Of a stretch of 64,000 nt of DNA, positions 1-8,420 are shown piece after piece. The stretch spans positions 1 through 64,000 of the forward strand of contig CALSSY010000008.1 of NCBI GenBank assembly GCA_943789135.1. The letters run 5' to 3'. Under the pieces are notes generated by a model that saw only the letters and a list, made by a program, of their open reading frames with translations, was not told the DNA's origin and did not search any database. Numbering within the stretch: the stretch's first letter is position 1; every line of letters starts with the position of its first letter. Made by a program: the position numbers and the translations under genes. The DNA comes from an uncultured Bacteroidia bacterium. Lineage in GTDB: Bacteria; Bacteroidota; Bacteroidia; NS11-12g; UBA955.

Positions 1-1
1 C

Positions 2-1789
2 GAAAAAACGAAACCCATCTTTGAGGGTGACTATACGTTCGTCGTTTTTCCTTTGGTCCGAAGATCTGGTAAAAGTCCCGAATTAACCGCTCAAGAATTA
101 GGCGAAACCCTAGTTAATGCCACACCACAATTAAGCGGCTACAACGTAATAAAAGGCTTCCTTAATTTAAGTGTCTCGGCTTCTTACTGGGGGGAAACCT
201 TACACGCCTTAGCTGCCCAGAAAAGCTTCCCCCAAAAAGAAGAAAAGGTAATGGTGGAATATTCGAGTCCGAATACCAACAAGCCGTTGCACTTAGGACA
301 TATTCGTAATATTTTGATGGGATATTCCATTGCGGAAATCATGAAAGCGGCGGGTTATCCCGTTGTAAAAGCCAATTTAATTAACGATCGAGGTATCCAT
401 ATTTGCAAGAGTATGTTGGCGTGGCAGCGCTTTGGGAATGGCGAAAATCCGCAAGATTCAGTATTAAAGGGCGACCATCTAGTGGGCAAATATTACGTAG
501 TTTTTGAGAATAAATTACAAGAACAAACCTCGGAAGAATTGGCTGCAGCGTTGGCTGGTGAATGGGTTTGCAGCGATGCAAAAATCCAAAAAAGGTATTT
601 AGATACCTATGAAAAACTAATAGGTAGCAAAGACGAAAAGCAAGTTTCCAAGTTCAAAGGCGACATCAAGGATTTGGTGCGTAATCAATCCGAACTGATG
701 AAATCTTGCCAAGAAATGTTGCGTCAATGGGAGGCCAAGGATGATGCCGTAATACAACTTTGGAGTAAAATGAATGCATGGGTTTACGAAGGTTTCAATC
801 GCACCTACGACCGTTTAGGCGTGAATTTCGACGCAATGTATTATGAGAGTAATACCTATTTATTAGGAAAAGACATCGTACAAGAGGGTCTAAATTCAGG
901 TGTGTTTTTTAAAAAAGAAGACGGATCTGTTTGGATAGATTTGAGCTCTGATGGATTGGATGAGAAATTGGTGCAACGTGGAGATGGCACTTCCGTTTAC
1001 ATTACCCAAGATATGGGCACCGCCGACCTGAAATATAAAGAACACGGCATTCAACGTAGTGTTTATGTTGTGGGAAATGAACAAGATTATCACTTCAAAG
1101 TGCTTTTCCTGATAATGGAAAAATTGGGCCGCTCCTATGCGAAAGGTATGTATCATGCGAGTTATGGAATGGTTGACCTTCCATCGGGTAAAATGAAAAG
1201 TCGTGAGGGCACCGTGGTAGATGCCGATGATTTATTACAGGAAATGTACGATACCGCCAAAGCAAAAACAGAAGAGCTGGGAAAAACCGACGGAATGAGC
1301 GAATCGGAATTGCACGAATTATATCACAGGCTTTCGATTGCTGCTCTTAAGTTTTTCATACTAAAAGTGGATCCCAGAAAACGTATGTTATTCAATCCTC
1401 AAGAAAGTATCGATTTCCAAGGGGATACTGGACCATTTGTGATGTATACTTATGCCAGGATCAAAAGCATTTTACGCACGGCAAACTTCGATGGAGAAAC
1501 AATGAATACCGATGTGGTTCTCCACCAAACAGAAATGTCTTGTATTAAGATGCTCAGTGAATTTGAATCGGTAGTAAAAACAGCCGCCGAGGAATACAAC
1601 CCCGCGGCTATTTGTCAATATGTTCTCGATTTAGCTAAATCCTACAACAAGGTTTATAACGAAGTAAGCATTCTGAAAGAAGAGAATGCATCACTCCGAA
1701 ATATGCGTTTGTTTTTGGCCTCACAAACCGCTCAAACCTTACAACGTGGCTTAAAGCTCATCGGGGTTGAAACAGTGGAGCGGATGTAG
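2..1789 (+). CDS. argS: Arginyl-tRNA synthetase, 5'-partial
   Basis: Class I aminoacyl-tRNA synthetase that charges tRNA-Arg in the cytoplasm. The reading frame is open to the left edge, and its first visible residues (EGDYTFVVFPLVRRSGKSPE) already match the interior of the N-terminal ArgS additional domain, so the start lies outside the window. The HIGH-type signature appears as HLGH in NTNKPLHLGHIRN, and the KMSKS-type loop is GKMKSREG. The C-terminal DALR anticodon-binding region, rich in helices, closes the protein. The stop is only a few bases from the 3' end of the convergent hydrolase gene. Nothing looks damaged. Identification is from motifs and overall architecture. Confidence 0.96.
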   Translation, partial: EKTKPIFEGDYTFVVFPLVRRSGKSPELTAQELGETLVNATPQLSGYNVIKGFLNLSVSASYWGETLHALAAQKSFPQKEEKVMVEYSSPNTNKPLHLGHIRNILMGYSIAEIMKAAGYPVVKANLINDRGIHICKSMLAWQRFGNGENPQDSVLKGDHLVGKYYVVFENKLQEQTSEELAAALAGEWVCSDAKIQKRYLDTYEKLIGSKDEKQVSKFKGDIKDLVRNQSELMKSCQEMLRQWEAKDDAVIQLWSKMNAWVYEGFNRTYDRLGVNFDAMYYESNTYLLGKDIVQEGLNSGVFFKKEDGSVWIDLSSDGLDEKLVQRGDGTSVYITQDMGTADLKYKEHGIQRSVYVVGNEQDYHFKVLFLIMEKLGRSYAKGMYHASYGMVDLPSGKMKSREGTVVDADDLLQEMYDTAKAKTEELGKTDGMSESELHELYHRLSIAALKFFILKVDPRKRMLFNPQESIDFQGDTGPFVMYTYARIKSILRTANFDGETMNTDVVLHQTEMSCIKMLSEFESVVKTAAEEYNPAAICQYVLDLAKSYNKVYNEVSILKEENASLRNMRLFLASQTAQTLQRGLKLIGVETVERM

Positions 1790-1793
1790 AGGA

Positions 1794-3092
1794 TTATTCC
1801 AATACTATTAATTTTTTTGTTCTACCTTGGTTTTGTAAATAATAAAAGCCAGGACGCAAATTAGCAGGTATAAGACCTTGGCTTATGTGAAAAGTGCGAC
1901 CTAAATAATCAATTAATAAGCCCGTTTCGATATTAATTGAATGACCGCGATACACGGGATTAGGAAAAACAATATCCTGAAATTGACCGTGACTTTGCTT
2001 AACAGACACATTTGTGCAATTCAATTTATTAATCATTTTCCAAATATCATTCCCTAAATCAAAGCTTACCAACGGCACTTGAGTATTTGGCGCATCACCC
2101 ATTCGAATCCAGACGATATTTTGAGAAGGTACCACATGTATTTGTTGTCCATCTCTACCCAGAGCCATGAACAAATCCGAGGGACCTTCTGACATTATTG
2201 ATCCGGGAAACTTGATTTGTGACTGTGGCGCCATGAAACTCTTTTTCCCATTCAACCAAGTCAAATAGCCATAAGAAAGATTCAAAGTCTGTGAAGTTTC
2301 CACCATTTCATTGAAATAGGTGGAGGGAATGATAGTTTGCGTATTCCATTTACCTTGGGCTAGAAGCAACAAACCAAAACGTGCAAAATTTCGAGGAGTA
2401 GAAATGGCCACATTATTGTCGCCAATTTTAAAATAAGCCACTTTTAATCCCGTTTTTTGAGTGAGTTCAGACAAAACAACTTGATTCAATGTTTTTTTTG
2501 CCGCTGCCTCAATAACTCTATCTAGAAGGGTGTATGGTGCATTATGATAGGCCCACCTATTACCAACAGGCGCTTTGTAAACCAAACAACTAGGGTCGGT
2601 ACAATCCGATTTAGTGGGATGGTCATCCAGTCCAGAAGTCATGGTTAATTGATGCCAGATGTGTATAGAATCTTCCCGATTTTTTGATAGAGATGTCCAG
2701 GAATTTCCTAAAAATTTACTTGTTGGATCGTTCAGTTTCAATTTGCCTTGACCTTGTAATATCCCTATTACAGAGGCGGTCAATGTTTTTCCAGCAGAAG
2801 CCCAATACCAGAAACTATCTTGCGAAAAACCATTGAAATAGGACTCTAGCACAACTTTGCCATCTTTCAACAAAATAAAGGCCTTAGAATTTTGATTTTC
2901 TAAAAATCGATAAAGACTGTCGATACGATCCTCACAATATCCTAATCTATCAGGACTAAGGGTATCCCATTCGGAACCATTTATCGGGGGAAAATAGATT
3001 TGAGCTCCAAGATTATTGAGGCCCAAAAGCACAACCCAAATCCCTAATTTTACTTTTTTAAGTGCAGTTTGGATATTGAAGTACATGTCCAT
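1794..3092 (-). CDS. Secreted serine hydrolase (beta-lactamase class C fold) with T9SS type A sorting domain
   Basis: About 432 residues. An N-terminal hydrophobic segment ending near LGAQ (about residues 14-31) looks like a signal peptide. Met3 is an equally plausible start. The catalytic SxxK tetrad is SAGK at Ser99-Lys102, and the YxN motif is YHN at 182-184, both as in class C beta-lactamases and 6-aminohexanoate-dimer hydrolases. The last ~75 residues begin with FPNPV and end GFYYLQNQGRTKKLIVLE, a typical type IX secretion type A C-terminal sorting domain, so the enzyme is probably exported and anchored or released at the surface. Family members include esterases, D-aminopeptidases and amide hydrolases, so the substrate cannot be named. 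Its 3' end almost touches argS (convergent). Confidence 0.85.
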   Translation of the reverse strand: MDMYFNIQTALKKVKLGIWVVLLGLNNLGAQIYFPPINGSEWDTLSPDRLGYCEDRIDSLYRFLENQNSKAFILLKDGKVVLESYFNGFSQDSFWYWASAGKTLTASVIGILQGQGKLKLNDPTSKFLGNSWTSLSKNREDSIHIWHQLTMTSGLDDHPTKSDCTDPSCLVYKAPVGNRWAYHNAPYTLLDRVIEAAAKKTLNQVVLSELTQKTGLKVAYFKIGDNNVAISTPRNFARFGLLLLAQGKWNTQTIIPSTYFNEMVETSQTLNLSYGYLTWLNGKKSFMAPQSQIKFPGSIMSEGPSDLFMALGRDGQQIHVVPSQNIVWIRMGDAPNTQVPLVSFDLGNDIWKMINKLNCTNVSVKQSHGQFQDIVFPNPVYRGHSINIETGLLIDYLGRTFHISQGLIPANLRPGFYYLQNQGRTKKLIVLE

Positions 3093-3131
3093 AAGACGAA
3101 AAAAATATTATTCAGGTTGGTAAAATCCCAA

Positions 3132-3869
3132 TTAATTCTCCAGTTCGTAGGTTAAATCCATCGTAATTGTGGCCGTTTTGTATTTCGATGTGGTATTGAA
3201 TGAACCGCCCCAACTGTATTCTTCATTGGAATTTTGGCCGACAATTTGGAATACCCCCATTTGTGCAGATTTCAAATCACCTATTGACGCCCCTCCGTTT
3301 TTCGCAATAATATTCGCTCGCGTTTTGGCGTCATCCGTTGCTTTAGAAATAAGGTCAAGCTTCACATCTTGTAATTTTGTGTAGAAATAACTTGGACTCT
3401 CAGAGTAAAATTCAATTCCGCTTTTAAGGACTTCCGTAATGGCCCTGGAAACCAATTCTACTTTTTCAAGATCTCTAGATTCAATTCGAACACTTTGGCG
3501 AAGCCTATAACCAATGAACTCCTCGCCTATTACGTTTCCCTCTGAATTGTAAATATTTTTGGTACGTTCTGATGTTGATACAGCACCAAAAATAGTCTCC
3601 TTCTCTGAAATTCCATTTCTTTTTAGAAACTCCTTAATTATCTCCCTGTTTGACGACAATTGAGAATAAGCTTCATACAAGGTCTTATTAATGGTAGTAA
3701 ATCGACCTTCCCAAACGATGAGATCCGACTTAAAGTCGGTAGCGCCTAGGCCTTTTACCGTGATCGTATTGGATTCGGAATATTGGAATCGGTGTAAATA
3801 GCTATAACTTAAGATCGAAACCGCTGCTAAAATGGTGGCAGCAATGGTTGTATTTCTAGAAATTTTCAT
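3132..3869 (-). CDS. SIMPL (DUF541) domain protein
   Basis: A 245-residue protein with an uncleaved-looking N-terminal hydrophobic segment (residues 8-27), then a SIMPL/DUF541 domain. Family hallmarks visible are ITVKGLGATDFKSDLIVWEG near the N-terminus, the long helical middle with the alternating-strand YRLRQSVRIES, and the KATDDAKTRANIIAKNGGA helix followed by a C-terminal strand of alternating Thr. The family forms oligomeric periplasmic rings (for example Brucella BP26) and has been linked to oxidative-stress defence, but the molecular role is not established. It probably sits in the periplasm, membrane-tethered. It lies 39 bases upstream of the serine hydrolase on the same strand, so co-transcription is possible. 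Confidence 0.85.
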   Translation of the reverse strand: MKISRNTTIAATILAAVSILSYSYLHRFQYSESNTITVKGLGATDFKSDLIVWEGRFTTINKTLYEAYSQLSSNREIIKEFLKRNGISEKETIFGAVSTSERTKNIYNSEGNVIGEEFIGYRLRQSVRIESRDLEKVELVSRAITEVLKSGIEFYSESPSYFYTKLQDVKLDLISKATDDAKTRANIIAKNGGASIGDLKSAQMGVFQIVGQNSNEEYSWGGSFNTTSKYKTATITMDLTYELEN

Positions 3870-4012
3870 TGTTTAGTATATTAACGTTTATTTAATAAAT
3901 TTCATTTACGAAGAACTCATTTTCAGACGTTTAAATTAAATATCTCCGATAAAAGTTAGCAAGAATAATTGTTATGTGCTTTCTAGAAAAGATTAGCCCA
4001 CCCCTAAATCAT

Positions 4013-4588
4013 TTATCGAACTCTATCTGGGTTGTCTTTCACAAAAGACTCCCATCCTGTTTTACCTTTTCCTTTTGTTTGACCAAAAGCTCTAGGACTG
4101 AATTGATAAATATGACACAATGCCGCGGCAAGACCATCGGATGCATCTAATGTTTCCGGTTGGGTTTCAAATTTAAACTCACTTTGAAGCATGGATAAAA
4201 CTTGTTCTTTGGATGCGTTACCATTACCGCAAATACTTTGTTTGATTTTTCTTGGAACGTATTCGTAAACGGGCAAATCTTTAGAAATTGCAGCAGCAAT
4301 AGCGACTCCCTGTGCACGGCCTAACTTGAGCATACTTTGAACATTTTTGCCGAAAAATGGGGCTTCAATCGCTACCTCAGTACAATTGAACCCATCTATT
4401 AAACCTGCAATGCGGCGATAGATTTCATGCAATTTTTTGCCTGCATCCGTGATCTTACCCAAGCGCAGAACTCCAATGGATAGCAGTTCGTTTTTACGAC
4501 CATTGACTCGCACAATTCCGTATCCCAATAAATTGGTACCCGGATCAATTCCTAAAACGATGCGTTCTGGTGTTTCTTGAGATTCCAC
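4013..4588 (-). CDS. ruvC: Holliday junction resolvase RuvC
   Basis: Endonuclease that resolves Holliday junctions with RuvAB during recombinational repair. The four catalytic acidic residues are all visible: Asp15 in GIDPGT, Glu75 in VAIEAPFF, and Asp148 and Asp151 in LDASDGLAAALCH. The reading frame opens with GTG; no ATG lies between it and the first catalytic strand, so GTG at 4588 is the best start. At 191 residues it is slightly longer than the E. coli protein because of a basic C-terminal tail (KGKGKTGWESFVKDNPDRVR). ruvC stands alone here, without ruvA or ruvB beside it, and is divergent from the aconitase gene. Confidence 0.96.
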   Translation of the reverse strand: MESQETPERIVLGIDPGTNLLGYGIVRVNGRKNELLSIGVLRLGKITDAGKKLHEIYRRIAGLIDGFNCTEVAIEAPFFGKNVQSMLKLGRAQGVAIAAAISKDLPVYEYVPRKIKQSICGNGNASKEQVLSMLQSEFKFETQPETLDASDGLAAALCHIYQFSPRAFGQTKGKGKTGWESFVKDNPDRVR

Positions 4589-4681
4589 TTTACGAAATTA
4601 CACATAAAAAACGCGTAAAACCCTATTATGGACGAGTTCATTTCATTACCCTAAAATGATATAAATCTGCAAAAAAATCCC

Positions 4682-4689
4682 GACCTTTG
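4682..4689 (+). promoter_or_regulatory. Possible -7 element for aconitase gene
   Basis: GACCTTTG matches the TTTG half of the Bacteroidota -7 consensus TAnnTTTG (7 of 8 bases including the free positions) and lies 21 bases before the aconitase ATG. No convincing -33 TTG box is evident. Confidence 0.4.
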
Positions 4690-4710
4690 CAGCGTTAAAA
4701 AATAGAAATT

Positions 4711-6978
4711 ATGGCTTTTGACATCGACGTAATTAAATCAGTTTATGAGAGAATGCCGGGCAACGTAAAAGCAGCCCGTGAGTTATTGGGTCGTCCCTTA
4801 ACCTTATCAGAAAAAATTCTATACAACCACTTGAGCAATGGGGTTGAAATGAAGGCATTCAAACGTGCTTCTGATTATGTCGACTTCGCACCTGATCGTG
4901 TAGCGATGCAAGACGCAACCGCACAGATGGCTTTATTGCAGTTCATGCAAGCGGGTCGTGATAAAGTTGCCGTTCCTTCTACCGTTCATTGCGATCACTT
5001 AATAGTTGCACAAAAAGGCGCTACTACCGACTTGGAGGTAGCGAATAATGAAAGTAAAGAGGTATACGACTTCCTTGCTTCTGTTTCCAATAAATACGGT
5101 ATCGGTTTTTGGAAACCCGGTGCTGGAATCATCCACCAAGTTGTATTAGAAAATTATGCGTTCCCTGGTGGAATGATGATTGGTACGGATTCACACACCG
5201 TAAATGCAGGCGGTTTGGGCATGGTTGCCATCGGAGTTGGTGGTGCTGATGCTTGTGATGTTATGGCAGGTTTACCTTGGGAGCTGAAATTCCCCAAACT
5301 AATCGGTGTGAAATTAACCGGTAAGTTAAGTGGATGGGCTGCACCAAAAGATGTTATTTTAAAAGTGGCTGGAATCTTAACCGTAAAAGGTGGAACCGGT
5401 GCTATTGTTGAATATTTTGGAGAAGGGGCTACAAGCATGAGTTGTACCGGTAAAGGAACCATTTGTAATATGGGTGCTGAAATTGGAGCTACTACCTCTA
5501 CTTTTGGTTACGACGAGAGTATGGAACGCTATTTACGTGCTTCAGATCGTTCCGATGTTGCAGATTTAGCCAATACGGTTAAAGAACACCTAACGGCCGA
5601 CCCTGAAGTATATGCCAATCCAACTGCATACTTCGATGAAGTAATCGAAATTGACCTTTCTACTTTAGAGCCTCACCTTAATGGGCCTTTTACTCCAGAT
5701 TTGGCTACTCCTATTTCTAAAATGAAAGAAGAAGCCGAAAAAAACGGATGGCCTTTGAAAGTTGAAGTGGGTTTGATTGGTTCTTGTACCAATTCATCCT
5801 ATGAAGACATTTCTCGCGCCGTGAGTTTGGCAAAACAAGTTTCAGAGAAAAACTTGAAAACCAAGGCTGAGTTTACCATTACTCCAGGTTCTGAACAAGT
5901 ACGATATACCATCGAACGCGATGGATTTTTAGATGTTTTTGATAAAATTGGTGCTCAAGTATTTGCCAATGCCTGCGGTCCTTGTATCGGAATGTGGAAT
6001 CGTATGGGTGCTGAAAAGCAGGAAAAAAACACCATCGTTCACTCCTTCAATAGAAACTTCGCAAAACGTGCCGATGGAAACCCAAATACCTATGCATTTG
6101 TTGGATCTCCTGAATTGGTAACCGCTATTGCGATTGCCGGTGACTTAGGATTCAATCCACTGACAGATACCCTAACCAATGAAAATGGAGAGCAGGTTAA
6201 ACTAGATCCACCTACAGGACATGAATTGCCTCCAAATGGGTTTGCGGTTGAAGATGCTGGCTATTTAGCACCTGCTGAAGATGGCAGTCACGTTCAAATA
6301 GCGGTTGATCCAAGCTCAAAACGCCTACAACTATTAGATCCATTTACGGCTTGGGAAGGCACCGATCTTACTGGATTGAAACTTTTGATAAAGGCCAAAG
6401 GAAAGTGTACTACCGACCACATTTCAATGGCTGGTCCTTGGTTGAAATTCCGTGGACATTTGGATAATATCTCTGATAACATGCTTATTGGAGCAGTTAA
6501 CTACTTCAATGAGAAAACAAACGAAGTTAAAAATCAATTAACAGGTCAGTACAACGCAGTTCCTCATACTCAAAGAGCTTATAAGGCTGCAGGAATTGGC
6601 AGTATCGTTGTGGGAGATGAAAACTACGGAGAAGGTTCAAGTCGTGAACATGCTGCAATGGAACCTCGCCATTTGGGGGTTCGTGCCGTATTGGTGAAAT
6701 CTTTTGCTCGTATTCATGAAACCAATCTTAAAAAGCAAGGTATGTTAGCCTTAACCTTTGCGGATAAGAGCGATTATGACAAAATCCAAGAGGATGATTC
6801 CATTGATATCATCGGACTAACTGAATTTGCTCCAGATAAAGCTTTAACCCTTGTTTTAAACCATTCAGATGGTTCACAAGATAGCATTATAGTAAACCAC
6901 AGTTATAACGAACAACAGATTGAGTGGTTCAAAGCAGGTGGCGCATTAAACATCATTCGCCGCTCAGCTAAGAAATAA
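4711..6978 (+). CDS. acn: Aconitate hydratase (mitochondrial type)
   Basis: TCA-cycle enzyme that isomerises citrate to isocitrate through cis-aconitate using a [4Fe-4S] cluster. The 755-residue length and the opening [20 protein letters not shown] are those of the mitochondrial-type aconitases common in Bacteroidota, not of the ~890-residue AcnA or of AcnB. The three cluster cysteines are visible as Cys359 (GSCTNSS), Cys422 and Cys425 ([10 protein letters not shown]). The C-terminal swivel domain carries the [15 protein letters not shown] active-site loop. The gene is monocistronic, with a strong terminator directly after it. With sucD elsewhere in the window it reflects an oxidative TCA cycle. 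Confidence 0.97.
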   Translation: MAFDIDVIKSVYERMPGNVKAARELLGRPLTLSEKILYNHLSNGVEMKAFKRASDYVDFAPDRVAMQDATAQMALLQFMQAGRDKVAVPSTVHCDHLIVAQKGATTDLEVANNESKEVYDFLASVSNKYGIGFWKPGAGIIHQVVLENYAFPGGMMIGTDSHTVNAGGLGMVAIGVGGADACDVMAGLPWELKFPKLIGVKLTGKLSGWAAPKDVILKVAGILTVKGGTGAIVEYFGEGATSMSCTGKGTICNMGAEIGATTSTFGYDESMERYLRASDRSDVADLANTVKEHLTADPEVYANPTAYFDEVIEIDLSTLEPHLNGPFTPDLATPISKMKEEAEKNGWPLKVEVGLIGSCTNSSYEDISRAVSLAKQVSEKNLKTKAEFTITPGSEQVRYTIERDGFLDVFDKIGAQVFANACGPCIGMWNRMGAEKQEKNTIVHSFNRNFAKRADGNPNTYAFVGSPELVTAIAIAGDLGFNPLTDTLTNENGEQVKLDPPTGHELPPNGFAVEDAGYLAPAEDGSHVQIAVDPSSKRLQLLDPFTAWEGTDLTGLKLLIKAKGKCTTDHISMAGPWLKFRGHLDNISDNMLIGAVNYFNEKTNEVKNQLTGQYNAVPHTQRAYKAAGIGSIVVGDENYGEGSSREHAAMEPRHLGVRAVLVKSFARIHETNLKKQGMLALTFADKSDYDKIQEDDSIDIIGLTEFAPDKALTLVLNHSDGSQDSIIVNHSYNEQQIEWFKAGGALNIIRRSAKK

Positions 6979-6994
6979 TTCAAGAATAAATCAT

Positions 6995-7027
6995 AAAAAA
7001 GGTGGGAGAATATCCCACCTTTTTTTT
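6995..7027 (+). terminator. Rho-independent terminator after aconitase
   Basis: Stem GGTGGGA (7001-7007) pairs with TCCCACC (7013-7019) around a five-base loop. It is flanked by an A run and an eight-base T run, so it can act in both directions and can also end the convergent serine hydrolase transcript. Confidence 0.92.
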
Positions 7028-7053
7028 ACGTGAAAATCTTCAATTTTCAGGAA

Positions 7054-8322
7054 TTATTCCCTTTTGCCGAACAGCCTCACTGCCTCTGATACATAGGTTT
7101 TCACACAAGTAAAAATCAAATTATCATTTTCCATTCTCTTAATATGCTTACCTGTACGCACCACAACCATATTTTGAGACGGAATCATACAGATATATTG
7201 ACCATTTAATCCTTGAAAATAATAAAACGGAGTTGGTGTTTCACTGCTTACCCAAAACGAGTGGCCGTAACGCTTATCCTTAAAACCTTTACTTGCAAGG
7301 GCCAAAAAGGAGGAATCAATTCGGGCATTGGCCCAATTCCCATGATTCAATACCCACAAACCCAAGCGACCAAAATCCCTACTAACCGCGTTTAAACAAC
7401 AAAAACCCAATTCGTTTCCTTTTTCTTTATCTAATGACCATAATGCAGGTGCTTCCATTCCCAAAGGCACCCAAATTTGTTCACTCGCAAATTCACTAAC
7501 GCTGTTATATTTTTTCAAATCCCGGTATTCAGAATTTTCACCATTCATTAATTGATTTATTTGCACCGTTGTTTTGAAGGTGTTTCCCATTTCAATAGGT
7601 TTTTTCACCTGCATTTTGGGAGATCTAATTGCTTCTCTCAAAACAAAAGTGAGCAGTTGGGTACTTCCACTTTGGTACTGCCATTTTTCACCGGGTTTTT
7701 GAACTATTCCCAAGCTTCTCATTACGCCTTCGATATCATCACTATAATAGGCTTTTGCAGTAATACTGAATGGAGAGATATAATTTTCATTCCAATCCAA
7801 TCCTGCCGTCATAGTTGACAAATTTCTAAGTGTTAAAGCTTCCGCATATGGACCTGTCAACCAAGGTAAATAGTTTTTTACCTTATCATCCCAAGACTGA
7901 ATATAACCCAGTTCTATTGCTTTCTGAACCATCAATGTGGTAACGGTTTTTGCCATAGAAAAAGAATTCAATCTATGGGTATCCGTATAACCATTGAAAT
8001 ATTCTTCGTAAACCAAGGCGTTATTTCGGAATACCAAATAAGAACCAGATTCTGTTTCTTCCAAAACCTTCCTTAGGGTATCACTTAATTCCACTTTCTG
8101 ATTGGTGATTTTCTTAATATCACTAACCCTGGAACCATTGGGAATAATACGCGTGTCAAACCCATACCAATCGGTAAAATGAGCTGATTTAGTACCTTGT
8201 AAATAGGTTAGCTTAACTCCTTTTATAAGATATTGATAAGGTGAAAAGTAGAGCAACGCATACAAAATACCCAAAAATAATACCCAAAGAATAACTCTAA
8301 ATAATCGTTTCATTCGGTGCAA
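7054..8322 (-). CDS. Membrane-anchored serine hydrolase (beta-lactamase class C fold)
   Basis: A 422-residue protein whose only hydrophobic segment (residues 7-27) should anchor it to the inner membrane or act as a signal peptide. The catalytic SxxK is SMAK at Ser122-Lys125, and YQS lies in the YxN/YxS position of the fold. Towards the C-terminus, GLNGQYICMIPSQNMVVVRTGKH matches the conserved region near the end of 6-aminohexanoate-dimer hydrolase-like members. It is a distant relative of the hydrolase at 1794-3092 (similar NSF/WYWAS-x-x-K surroundings and IPSQN motif) but lacks a T9SS domain. Substrate unknown; nothing here supports a resistance role. Confidence 0.82.
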   Translation of the reverse strand: MHRMKRLFRVILWVLFLGILYALLYFSPYQYLIKGVKLTYLQGTKSAHFTDWYGFDTRIIPNGSRVSDIKKITNQKVELSDTLRKVLEETESGSYLVFRNNALVYEEYFNGYTDTHRLNSFSMAKTVTTLMVQKAIELGYIQSWDDKVKNYLPWLTGPYAEALTLRNLSTMTAGLDWNENYISPFSITAKAYYSDDIEGVMRSLGIVQKPGEKWQYQSGSTQLLTFVLREAIRSPKMQVKKPIEMGNTFKTTVQINQLMNGENSEYRDLKKYNSVSEFASEQIWVPLGMEAPALWSLDKEKGNELGFCCLNAVSRDFGRLGLWVLNHGNWANARIDSSFLALASKGFKDKRYGHSFWVSSETPTPFYYFQGLNGQYICMIPSQNMVVVRTGKHIKRMENDNLIFTCVKTYVSEAVRLFGKRE

Positions 8323-8408
8323 TTTACATCAAATTAAAGTTCAATGTATATGTCAATAATTCCCGTTTGGTGATAATGTTTTGACATACTACCCCAATAA
8401 ATACTGCC

Positions 8409-8416
8409 TATATTTG
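8409..8416 (+). promoter_or_regulatory. -7 promoter element TATATTTG
   Basis: Perfect match to TAnnTTTG, ending four bases before the ATG at 8421. A TTTTG box at 8379-8383 is 25 bases upstream, slightly far for a -33 element. If used, the transcript would begin at or next to the start codon. Confidence 0.55.
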
Positions 8417-8420
8417 TAGA

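Noticed and set aside
7213-7818. Plus-strand open frames opposite the second serine hydrolase
   Set aside because: They mirror the opposite strand of a well-supported gene, lack recognisable domains and have no promoter context.
1794-8322. Two class-C-fold hydrolases as antibiotic resistance genes
   Set aside because: SxxK and YxN alone define the broad fold. One has a T9SS domain and the other a membrane anchor with 6-aminohexanoate-hydrolase-like features; no AmpC signature is evident.
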